From positions 413,811 through 477,810 of the forward strand of contig JAMWFC010000066.1 of NCBI GenBank assembly GCA_027475525.1: a stretch of DNA of 64,000 nucleotides. Reading direction: 5' to 3'. Origin of the DNA: Macrolepiota albuminosa (taxonomy: Eukaryota; Basidiomycota; Agaricomycetes; Agaricales; Agaricaceae). Made by a program: the position numbers and the translations under genes. The notes beneath the pieces are model-generated. The model made no database searches. It was not told the origin of the DNA and was given only the letters and a program-made list of their open reading frames with translations. Shown here one piece after another: positions 45,338-54,904 of the stretch (position 1 is the stretch's first letter; every line of letters begins with the position of its first letter).

Positions 45338-45495
45338 TGTGCTTGTAAAGTGTATGTATGAAGTTACAGAATCCTACTATGCAGTTAAATGTCCGGCAGG
45401 GGGGGATGCAGTGATGTGCTTGTAAAGTGTATGTATGAAGTTACAGAATCCTACTATGCAGTTAAATGTCCGGCAGGGGGGGATGCAGTGATGTG
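45338..45495. repeat. exact 77-bp tandem duplication (10 of 10)
   Basis: Positions 45338-45418 equal 45415-45495 at offset 77. Non-transposon DNA. Confidence 0.97.
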
Positions 45496-45846
45496 GAGTA
45501 AATCAGAGCTCTCTAGGTAAGCGTTGCGGTCATGATCGTAAAAGAAAAGATGGAAATTAGAGCGCATAACGGTATACTAGGGTAAAGAATTGCATCCCGG
45601 TAAATGGAGAAAGGACGATTGCAGCATAATCAAAGTTCCGGTTCGTCGTGAGTACAGAAACAGGAAGAAAAAGAAAGGTGGGAAAAAAGCAAAAACTCGC
45701 GGATTAGACGAGGAACGGTGCCGGGGCGGGCTGGACGTGGGGATCAGGAAGGGACCATCGACGCAGGGAGCTTATCGTAGACTAGAGCGCGGACGATCAG
45801 TGATCGGAGGGATAAAGAAACAAAAAAAGAGGCAACGACAACTTAC

Positions 45847-46832
45847 GTCGGCATAGGCGTTGGGTGGGCTTCGCGAAGCTGCGGCGCTACATGGATGATA
45901 GCCGACGTCGCGCAGGGAGGACTGATGACCCCACTGGATTGGTTCTGGTTGCGGGGTTATGCGATTGTTGTATGAGCTTGAGTTTGTATAAGTAGAGTCG
46001 CCGGGCAGGGTCGCGGCTTTTTGTTGGTGTTGTATGTAAGGAGGTGAAACGGCTAGATTGAAATATTAAAAGTAAAAGCGAAAGGCAGAGTTTTAGTCAA
46101 TCGGGGGGATGGGTAACGTAAAGAAAATGAGCGAGGGCCGAGTCAGAGTTGGAGGAGGGAAAACGTACGAGGATGGATGCGCGAGGAGCGACGAGGGGAC
46201 ACGGGCTGGGTGTAGAAGGGATCCTCGGCGTCGGGATAAGCGATGTCCCAGGACTGGATGGGAGGAGTGGGGAGCTCCTGGACGTCGTGATAAGCGGGCC
46301 AGGGATCGGAGGGTTTTTCGTGGAGGTCAAAGTCCGGGGAGAAGGGCCGGAGATTGGGGAGGGAATCGGACGGGCGAGACTCGGGATCGAGGATGCCGGG
46401 TTCGATGTCGAGCTGGAACTCGAACGTGATGGGCTCAGCATCGAGGGGATGTGCGGACTCGAGCTGAGCTGGGACAGCGCCGACGCCATTGTGGATGGCA
46501 AAGGGATTGAGACGGAAGACGGTCATCATGCGACGCATGTCTGAGGAGGCCTGGGTGGCGCGGAGGGGCACCTCGGTGGGGGGCGCGAGGGAATGGGGGA
46601 CGAGCGAGGAGTTTGGCTGGGGCGGAGAGAGCTCGATGATGAAGCAGCCGGGGTCATCGGGCTCCTGCTTGACGTCGGGGGGAGGGGAGAAGGAGAGGGG
46701 CTCGTCGGATTCAGGGAGGGACGGGGTGGTGGGGGAGTCTGGATAGTGATCGTCGAGACGGTAGAGGTTGTGCCAGTCAGACCAGACGGGAGACCAGGAG
46801 TGGGAGAAGAGACGGTCGTCGAGGTAAGCCAT
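45847..46832 (-). CDS. proline/acid-rich regulator-like protein, 3' end unresolved
   Basis: Start chosen at 46832 (MAYLDDRLFSHSWSPVWSDW) because a longer frame to 46895 has a less protein-like lead. Exon 1 is 46832-46169. A GT-AG intron (46168-46053) joins in phase to exon 2, 46052-45847 (SSSYNNRITPQPEPIQWG), which ends at a good donor (GTAAGT), so more exons are expected to the left. The protein has acidic and proline-rich stretches (PDVKQEPDDPGCFIIELS) and a compact segment RRMMTVFRLNPFAIHNG. The composition suggests a transcription-related protein, but there is no DNA-binding domain in the part I can see. The family is not recognised. Confidence 0.65.
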
Positions 46833-48084
46833 GGAGGGCCAGAGAAATGCATTGCAGCTTATAAGTATGTCAGAACGAGCACCGCGCCAAAGCAAAGGTC
46901 GACGCGTGGCGTGACTGCTCGCTCAATCTCTCACCGAGGATCAACCAGATCCCCAAACCGGCCCACCTCCCAATCGGGCATTCTCCCAGAACGATCCGCA
47001 AGAACCCTGCGCCGCCAGCCATCCAATCTCTCCACAGATCTCTCTCCGGCCTTTCACTCCGGTGTCCTACTTTGATGCCCTTCACCTCGGTGCCTGGTCC
47101 GCCATGAATGCACCCAGCTAGCGCCCAACCTTGTCCGACACAAACATCACAAGTCTCCCGAACCATTTCAGAATCTTGCAACTTAATACCGCCATTTCGC
47201 AACGTGGTCCTTGCGTTTCAGCCATCACCCAAAGTCAATTTTCGCGCCTCGTCCTGTCTTGGAATTCCGGCGCAAGCCATGCTATGTCACATTCAACAGC
47301 ACCACAGCACAACAGTCCACCCCCGCCCCGGCCAATTCGGAGAACACTCCATGCATTACAGGAAGGAACGACAGCGAATAGCGGACCACGAGGCACCAAA
47401 AGAAGCCGTTCGAGACATTTTATGAAAATTCTTATTTTCTGAGGCGGCGTTAGAGCGGGCACAGAACTGGGCCGCGCGAATAGTTCGTTTCGTGATGCGC
47501 ATCGTCCTGGCAGGATATATGTTGCTGTGGGATTTCGCCATGCGCGCATCCATACTTACTCGCTAGCCAAGTCAGCTGGACTATCCTGTAATAGGAGTAT
47601 GCGGATAAGCACCCCACAGTTGCCCAATCGTTCTGACTCGTAGAATGCTTGACAGAAGAGGGGGCTTCGGACTCCTCGGGACGGTCATCCGTACTCAAGA
47701 ATCCAACGCCCTGGAACATGAGCATACACTTACTGGCGGACAAACGGCTCGCGGCTGCTTTCTGAGACATGCACAAATGAGCGTCGCGCGTTCATATGTC
47801 CTGATCAACTTCCGTGGATTGCTTTGAGAAGCCCGCTCTTTGCGGTATCATCTTTCCAACCTCGAGGTCCGAGGCCTGCACCGTGAGACTTTTCTTCACC
47901 TCATTGTTCGGATACAGAGATTCCTGCAAGTTTCAGGCCAAATCTTGTCGGGATTCTGCGGTCAAATCTTTGACCATGAAAACGAGGCCGACTTGAGAAA
48001 CGAAAAAAGAAAGCAATTGTTTTTCCTTGTGTTGCTGCCTCGCGTTGTTTGGCTACCACGTCGATTAAAAATTGCCAACTTGCA
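46833..48084. other. intergenic region, divergent promoters
   Basis: Lies between the start of the minus-strand regulator-like gene and the plus-strand CFA20 gene. Short frames only; no supported gene. Confidence 0.4.
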
Positions 48085-49027
48085 ATGTTTTTCCCATCTG
48101 TTCAGACGTCAACCGTCTCATTGTTTTCATCTACGAGCTCTGAGCCTCTCCAGCTGTTCAGAAAGAGCATAGACTCCTCTTTACCAGCAGACTCGTGTAT
48201 ACATCTCCTTCACGACCATTTATCAGAGCCCAAACCTAAACCCCCTACCCAGCTTATCTTGCCTCCAATCAATGCAGGAACCGACTACTCATTGGACCAG
48301 ACCGTGCTCCAGATCCAATCGCCCACGATTCGGACGACCTTTATCCAGAGCCCCCCTGTTGATGGGCCTTCAGCTTCGCCCTTGGTCGGCCGACGCGTAA
48401 CATCGTCTGACCTTGGAATTAAGCATCCATGGATGCACATTCAGGTGCGAAACCTGCGCAAGGAGTGGTCACTCGAAGTCGGCCTTGTCGATCAATCTGG
48501 GCGGATGGGAATCTTGCGGCTGTCTACCTTCCAGGTGTGTGTTCTATGATTTCATTTTTCTTCCATGCCATTCCGTCCTTCAATTCCGACGTCTCCCCCA
48601 CCCTGAGCTTCCAAGCCGCCATATAGAACCACTACCTCTTACTGGCGTTGGAGCGTCTACAAATCTCATATCCCATTGTGTGTCTTTTTAGAAATCTCCC
48701 CGGGTGAGATTGTCGTACAATGCATATCCACTTGTACATCTTCCGATCTCCTTTCCGTCATCATCCACGCATCCGCTGACCGCGTGGTCGACCCTCGTTC
48801 TTCATCTCCCTTCATACCTGTCCTACTTCTCGTCTCCGAAGCTCGTCAGAGATATCGACACCGAGGGCGTTTCTAAAGGAATACGTCATGAACTTCCGGC
48901 AGGTTCGTACTCGCATGTGGCCTACGTGCGCGTATACGCGACCTGCCGGCTCAGGAGGATATGGTTCAGCGAAGGCGGCCCGGGTCACAAAGTCCCGTGG
49001 GAGTTTGAGTTGTACGGCTACGAATAG
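48085..49027 (+). CDS. CFA20-domain (CFAP20/DUF667-like) protein
   Basis: Two exons, 48085-48534 and 48692-49027, joined in phase 0 across a 157-nt intron, giving 261 residues. The start MFFPSVQTSTVSLFSS is chosen because CFAP20 proteins begin similarly. The CFA20 fold is seen in SEPLQLF, LQIQSPTIRTTFIQSP, IKHPWMHIQVRNLRKEW, LEVGLVDQSGRMGILRLSTF, LTAWSTLVLHLPSYLSYF, and the near-invariant VYATCRLRRIWFSE with closing WEFELYG. In animals and algae CFAP20 is a cilium and centriole protein, and it also has nuclear roles; in a non-flagellated fungus the role is unknown. It is longer than animal CFAP20 (about 193) through insertions. Confidence 0.85.
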
Positions 49028-49246
49028 GAGATTGTATCCAGGTTTCTTTTTCTTCCCCTAATGGAATAGCGTTGCGGATGATCCTTACTTAGCTCAGGCT
49101 TGAAAAAACTACCGTCATTAGGGATCATGTACTCTTCTTCTTTGAGGATGGAAACAAAAATCTGTTTGTGAAATAGAAAAAAAAAATCTCTCCTAAGCCG
49201 GGTAGTCCGATATTTCAAATCCGCCGAAAACCTTTCAGTTCCTCTT

Positions 49247-49477
49247 TTATTCGACTTTATGCTTCTTCTTACAAGGAAGGACAGGATCAAAATACTCATC
49301 CTTGCCGTTGGTTCCAATATTCGCCGCATTTTCGGCAACCTCGGTATCTTCCATTCTTCCATTATGTTTCCGCCAAGGCTTCGTGTTCAGGGCTGGTGTT
49401 ACGAGGGTGGGCTTGGCACTCGGAAGGGCGCTCGCTGTCCAGAAGGCAAGGAGTATTAGTGCGAGGATTTTCGACAT
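49247..49477 (-). CDS. small secreted protein (76 aa)
   Basis: Start chosen at 49477 (MSKILALILLAFWTASALPS), which gives a clear signal peptide with a likely cleavage after SALP or ALPSA. An in-frame ATG further up (49549) would bury the signal. The mature part is short and polar (KPTLVTPALNTKPW, then EYFDPVLPCKKKHKVE) with a single Cys. No family recognised. It overlaps no other supported gene and is convergent with the CFA20 gene. Confidence 0.55.
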   Translation of the reverse strand: MSKILALILLAFWTASALPSAKPTLVTPALNTKPWRKHNGRMEDTEVAENAANIGTNGKDEYFDPVLPCKKKHKVE

Positions 49478-50056
49478 ATTTACGGGTCCTGGGTCCAAAA
49501 AAGCTTCTTTTCTTTCACATAACGCGGAGTTTGTAAATTTCAATTTCAAATTTTTCTTTTAGTGGATTACCTCCAGGGATCAAGGCCACGCGGAGCCTCG
49601 CTTTTTGATTGTAATTGTAAAATGACATACTTCGCACATTTGAAACGTCGGTAAGATGTGGGGCCGTCTGTCGTACCTATAAAACGATCGAGTCATAGAG
49701 CAAGTTTGTTTATTACCCATGCCGTTATACTGCTAGAGCTATTACTCCCGAGCAATGAACAAATACCAAAACAAAGTTCTTTTACCAGCAGCGCGTTTAG
49801 ACATCGTTGTATCTCGCATTGGCAATACCCTATGTCATCGTTTGCAGTCCTGTCAGAAACAAAGTGCCGCAACTCGGTTTGCTTGGTAGGCGCAGTCGTA
49901 ATGTGTCAAGATTGGTTCCTTGAAACAGCTATGCGTGTCGCCGAAAAGGTAGAACTTAATATGAAATAGAGCTCTTGAGTGGGTGTCATACAACAAACTA
50001 TCATTGTGTTTATGACTCGTTAATACATCATAATTTAAAAAAAATGTTCTAGAACC

Positions 50057-50909
50057 CTATGAGCGGTGAACTCGGATATCTCCAAACACCACTGTCGCTT
50101 TTCTGGCAATTTGTTTAAAAGTTCTTTTCTTAAGTGGAGTTTCAATGGTGATGTATGATTCGTTTTTCTTGACGTTTCCGTTCTCGACTTTCTCGACTTT
50201 GGTGGACCGAGTGATCGAGACGGCGATTGCGATTGGTGCTGCACGGGTCACTGGCATATCGCCCTCAGTCCGAGTGACGTCAGCCGCATTGATATTTCCG
50301 GTGTTTGATTCCACAGCGGAAAAATAGGAGTCGGTAACTCCCTGCGGCTTACGATGATGAGGCGTGATGTTATGCAAGGCAGCGACAATGTGTGTCGAGA
50401 GTCGTCTCGCAGGAAGGGTAAGGCGCCGTGCGACTTTGGGCTTCATAGATCTACCACGGGCAATCGCATCTTTGACAGACGAGTTAAGCTTGTTAAAGGG
50501 GATTTTCGTAGAAAAGGAGACGCGATGGCGTTTGGTGGCTTTCTCTGTATGAATATGGTGAGTGAAGAGACTTGGCGGACAAGTGATGGTTTTCCTTACC
50601 GGGCTCATCTACTTCTTTCTTGGCAGCATCAGCTTCGTCTGGGTTTACGAGAGTAGACGTGCTCGACGTGACTGATGCAGAACGACGTTTGCGGGTGATT
50701 TCTCGGACGGGAGGTTTTGCGATAGTCCAGGAGGGGAAAGCCTGGAATAGCATCACCGCAAATAGTGACTGCGGATGTGATCAGCACATTAATATACACC
50801 AGTTTAAGCTTGCAAGACGTACGATTACGATGTGTGTGTAAGTAGAAACTCTGGAAGCGAGCATGATGATGAAAGGTGGGCGTTGTTCGACGAGAACGAC
50901 AGAAGACAT
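50057..50909 (-). CDS. duplicated gene of unknown function, copy 2
   Basis: Exons 50909-50823, 50768-50600 and 50544-50057 with introns of 54 and 55 nt; 247 residues. Exons 1 and 2 have exactly the sizes of copy 1 (87 and 169 nt). Exon 3 is 24 nt longer through small insertions in the variable part after KPKVARRLTLPARR. Both copies keep an open frame, the hydrophobic N-terminus and the basic C-terminus (TPLKKRTFKQIARKAT). Preservation of frame despite indels in multiples of three suggests both were under selection as proteins. Confidence 0.65.
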
Positions 50910-51263
50910 GGTGAATTCAGTAGTAGTTTGAGTTGTGAGTGGTAGTAATAGGTTGTGAGCAGTGTTTGTTGTTGGCAGTTGGCGACATTTTCGGTCTGGC
51001 TTTATGCATTTCTGCCTCCGCGGGATCAGAGTGGGTCACTTGACAAAAAAGGAAATCTCTCCTATCCTGTTCTATGACGTATGAAACAATCAATGTGGCG
51101 CAGTGGAAGTTAGAGGAGACATGTGGCGCTACTCCACGGGCTGTGCAGACCAACCATACAGCGTAGTGTTTCAAATCGTGTCTTGAGTATAGTGGGTCAC
51201 TGGACGCTTTGCAGGGGCAACAAAAGGGGCGCAGTATCGGCAACTAAGACAGACGACAGTGAC

Positions 51264-51507
51264 TTACAACTGAGCCCGATGTAAAGACCAAATGTGTAGT
51301 ATCCAAGTGCGACAATTGGCTACGTGCCCGTTTGCAGTGACTTGGAGCGCCTGTGCAATTAAGTTAGCTGTCATGAGAGTACCTAACAGTAGAGGACTTC
51401 CACCGAGGAATACGCCGGACGGTGATCTCAGAAACAATAGGTCAAGAAGATTGTCAAAGTCCTTGTATAGAAAGTATGATTGTGTCCCTGGCAAACACAA
51501 TTGTTAG
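51264..51507. other. conserved open segment of uncertain strand, copy 2
   Basis: The counterpart of 34102-34347, again open on both strands. It differs from copy 1 by few bases, and beyond 51264 the frame is interrupted relative to copy 1. Confidence 0.25.
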
Positions 51508-51585
51508 TACATGACAGCAGATATTTATTTTTGCAATTATCTCTACATACGTTGGAATCATGTCAAGGAGATGGTCTGATTTTGG

Positions 51586-51735
51586 TTATGAAAATTGGAC
51601 TGACGGAAGAGTTTCAATGATGGGCGATCTTCCAGGGGATTTGCGGCCATAGTCTTCAAACAATTCAGGGTCATCGTTTCTAAATTGACATCGAAATCGC
51701 TTCAAAGATGAACTACAAAACATCCTGAAGACCAT
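51586..51735 (-). CDS. short conserved reading frame in duplicated unit, copy 2
   Basis: The same 49-residue frame as 33874-34023 with two residue differences (Asn to Lys and Glu to Lys). Function unknown. Confidence 0.35.
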   Translation of the reverse strand: MVFRMFCSSSLKRFRCQFRNDDPELFEDYGRKSPGRSPIIETLPSVQFS

Positions 51736-52012
51736 CGGAGTTCGTTCTAGCAAAGGAGTCTTATATTATTGGTTGATCTTGTCGGGCCAAGAGGCCCCGA
51801 GATACGCATGGTCGTTATCTTTTCTCTTCAAGTGGAGCTCTTCTCTCTTTTGGGAAGGATCAGGTCACGAGAAACTTTGGAATCTGTCAGTGGCGGTTTC
51901 TGTCATCTTAGCCGAACCTGAACTCAGGGATGAAAAACAGGCACCACGGGAAGGGAGGACCGGCATTTTGTGAGTAGCGGGGAAGATGAAAATGATTTTT
52001 CCATGTAACGAT

Positions 52013-52992
52013 GTTGTTTTTTTTTTGTTTCTTCGAAGACACAGCAGCACCAGAGTCACTGGACCTGATGTGTTGAGGGTCTTCTAGAACAGTATCATAC
52101 GTCATGTTTTGATATGAACATGTCAATGGCATGGCCTGTTTTGTAGCCTGGATTGGAAAATCCTTGTCGGAGGTACCAGGTGTACTCCCAGATTATAATC
52201 TGAGCATTGACAAGACGTACATACGTATTCAACTGATCTTGGTCAGTTGACCGGATATCATGATATATTGGACTATCAGGAAGGGATCAACTAGGTATGC
52301 GTTTAATAAGCCTAGCTAAGCCTTTTCGCGAAAAGACTCTGTATGGGGTATATGGTGTCAATGTCGGTCTTTGGACATCGTCTGTTCAAACCTATTAAGA
52401 TTGAAGCTGATTGAAGTTTCTCGTCGTCTTCAAGGACCCGGCGATGAGTCATACTTTGTGTTTCCTACCTATGTCGTTATATTTCAAAGGTGCTGTCGTT
52501 TAAAATAAATATCCGTATCCCTCAAGTCGTTGATAGGGAACTCTCCTCTCTATGTGTTATGATAATTAGGGAACCTTTGAAATGGAAATCACATATTCCG
52601 GTCAAGACTATAGCAGGAACTTCCGCCTATCAGCACGGAAAGATATTTAATAATGAGTACAAAAATGAAGGAAAAGAAGTCCTCAACCAATGCTACCTGC
52701 TGGGGAGGCAAGTATAATCATTGCAATACCGGATTGGCCATATATCTGAAGGACAAGAATCAATTCGCTATTGGAAAATGTGCGAATTTGGCGACTATAT
52801 AGCGCCGTCTAGCTTGCTTGGAAGTGAAGGTTTGATTATTTTTCCCAGGTCCATGAGGGATTAGCAGGAAAAACCTTGACTGTGTGAAAATAGTTGAATT
52901 ACCCGCCCTTTTAGCGGATCATGTTTCTTCACATTCTGGTGCAAATTATATTCACAACTCAAGACAGTGTTAGCGACTCTCGGTGATAAGAT
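52013..52992. other. intergenic stretch
   Basis: No supported gene. A 75-codon plus frame (52490-52717) has no recognised feature. Confidence 0.4.
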
Positions 52993-53664
52993 TCAAAGTA
53001 GCAAGACCCATGCTGATACTGCACTAATCGCAAAAATTCCCCATGCAATGCATGACTCCCTCACAGACCCAGGGACCGCGCCGTTGTCCTTCGTTTCCGC
53101 CGCGATTGTTGTATGAAATGTGGTGGCAGGCGCAGAAAAGGTCTGCGTTATAGTAGTAGATCCTATTTCGATCCTATCGACACATGTTTCGCTACTCTTC
53201 CCGTCGAAGACGCAGTCGTCATCTTGTCCAAAGGTTCCTGGAGTGTTTCCCGATGGCTGCGGCTGATGGAATACGTAATGCGTTGCATCCTCTGCAAACG
53301 TATCTATACATGTAGTCATATTATAGGTGCCCAGGGCTCCGATGGAGTACGACTTACAGGAGACGGTTGTAGGCCCTGGAGTGAGTGTAGTTGTCAAGAA
53401 GGAGGTACCATAGGTGGTACTAGGGTTAAACACGCTGTCTGACCCCAACTGAATGGGCTCCTCTTCAACCACTACACTAATTGCGTACTCTTCCACATAG
53501 GTCGTCATTCCGTCCGAACCCGTGCCAATTGCATGAAGGGTCGGAGAGATTGACGGAAAAGAGAGATTTGGTAACTGCGTTGTGGTAGGCAACACTTCAA
53601 AAAGGGTAATAGTTGCTGCGAAAGTTACTGCTATTGAAACGATGATCATCAGTGCTGATTGCAT
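52993..53664 (-). CDS. GPI-anchor-type surface protein (223 aa)
   Basis: A single exon. The N-terminus MQSALMIIVSIAVTFAATI is a signal peptide or signal anchor. The middle is Thr/Ser-rich with repeated TTT motifs, a few N-glycosylation sequons (NLS, NMT) and paired Cys (CKSYSIG, TTCIDT, DDDCVFDG, SETCVD). The C-terminus WGIFAISAVSAWVLLL is a short hydrophobic tail ending the protein, typical of GPI-anchor signals. This suggests a cell-wall or plasma-membrane protein. No named family recognised. Confidence 0.65.
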   Translation of the reverse strand: MQSALMIIVSIAVTFAATITLFEVLPTTTQLPNLSFPSISPTLHAIGTGSDGMTTYVEEYAISVVVEEEPIQLGSDSVFNPSTTYGTSFLTTTLTPGPTTVSCKSYSIGALGTYNMTTCIDTFAEDATHYVFHQPQPSGNTPGTFGQDDDCVFDGKSSETCVDRIEIGSTTITQTFSAPATTFHTTIAAETKDNGAVPGSVRESCIAWGIFAISAVSAWVLLL

Positions 53665-53699
53665 TAGATAACAAGAAAAGTATACTGGCCAGCCAGTGA

Positions 53700-54904
53700 T
53701 GCAGTAGCCCCAAGAACCAGTGTGAACTTCATGTTGAGCAAAGTAACACCTTCAGTGCCTACCTAGTGGATGGGGTAAAAAACCAGGCGTGATATAAATG
53801 ATCCAAAGTTCAGATTTGTATTGATCCTGTAACAATCATCATCTGATCCCTTGTATTTAGTTACCTTGGTGATACTGTTTGATTTGCTATGCGATGTCCT
53901 TGGAAGGTTGAAGACATTGATTTTTATCACATGTGACATTGTGTGACATGGCTTAAGAGCTCGGCTCGGAGGTCCAATGATGCATATGCATGCTCATTAA
54001 TGTGTTTGAGTGTATGCTGTGTGCACTGCTGGTTCCAGAACCCGTTTCCACCAGAGAAAGTGACAAAGAAATGTGTCATGCCATTTCTTTGGCAACTATT
54101 TGCCTTAGAAGAGGCATTTTTCCATTGTCTCAAATCTTTTTCCCTTATATGTATATGTACATTGGAAATGGCATGACACACTTCTTTGTCACTTTTTCTG
54201 ATGAAACTAGGTTCTAGTGCCAGCAGTGCTAGTTCATTTATAGTGACATGAATAGCAAACAACCAGATAATTGAACACTGTCAAACTACTATATATGATA
54301 TAAGTAAGCACAACTGCAAGAGATGATATTCTATTTTTCCTTTTCCAAATCATCCATTGATGAATCAGGTCAAGGCTCCAGTACTTCTTATATGCCCATG
54401 CTGTTTCTTGGAATCTGAACCTAGTATAACACAGTTACAATCTCCTCATCCAAAGAAAATTTTCTATTTTACCAAGTCAATCAGTTTCATTCCTAGTACA
54501 TGAGATTAGTGTCCAGATTTATCACTTGATAGGCTGACAGCATGGAAATTGGTCCTGGGCTTTTGATTTCAAAGACCTGATATATTGTTTTTCTGTATAG
54601 GTGGTGGTCTGTCCTTCATGATATGGCCTGGTCAGATCACAAAGTCATTTGAAATTTTGCCCACAATCTTCCTGCCAGTTCTACATGAGGATCATTGTTC
54701 TGAGAATGTTCTGATGCAGGATACGTAGTTGTAAAATGCATATAATCACAATCTACCGTATTCCCTAGAAGTAGGTTTCTGGTGAGGAATACAGTGAAAA
54801 AGTTCAATGGGCAACATTTATAGTGGTTACGAAAATATGAGACAGTTAGCAAATGCGAAAGCAACAAGAATAACACGAGATATAATGTAAGTACGAATTT
54901 CCGA
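53700..54904. other. CpG-poor stretch downstream of MSH6
   Basis: A/T-rich with little CpG from about 53880. Contains the second MITE and otherwise no supported gene. Confidence 0.5.
54024..54228. mobile_element. MITE-like foldback, copy 2 (about 205 bp)
   Basis: Ends CACTGCTGG and CCAGCAGTG. The arms match for about 65 bp, including AGTGACAAAGAA and TGTCATGCCATTT on both sides. No coding capacity. Length and termini agree with 8649-8851. No convincing target-site duplication. Confidence 0.75.

Larger units (their letters stand above)
42866..45846. other. gene-poor region downstream of the regulator-like gene
   Basis: It may hold further exons or the 3' untranslated part of the minus-strand gene at 45847-46832. 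I could not place an exon with confidence; a 44-codon open stretch after CCCTAG near 45565 is possible. Simple sequence includes (TGGCA)n at about 44219-44236 and A- and T-rich runs near 43660 and 44405. Confidence 0.35.
50045..52012 (-). repeat. duplicated unit, copy 2 (inverted relative to copy 1)
   Basis: Matches 33615-35505 in reverse orientation. It contains the same three-exon gene, the same open middle segment and the same 49-residue frame. The two arms are about 14.5 kb apart. Confidence 0.9.

Noticed and set aside
1753..45495. The 77-bp repeats as minisatellites, CRISPR-like repeats or recent biological tandem duplications
   Set aside because: The ten pairs share only their length, not sequence; each has two perfect copies without spacers; they lie in unrelated contexts. 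A fixed k-mer overlap explains all of them.
46097..46544. Overlapping long frames on both strands opposite the regulator-like gene
   Set aside because: They are the by-product of GC-rich codons in the minus-strand gene; only that frame has a sensible start, splice sites and continuation.
33615..52012. The inverted pair as terminal inverted repeats of one giant (18-kb) transposon
   Set aside because: The arms contain a complete spliced gene, the enclosed DNA has no transposase, and no target repeats are visible at the outer ends.
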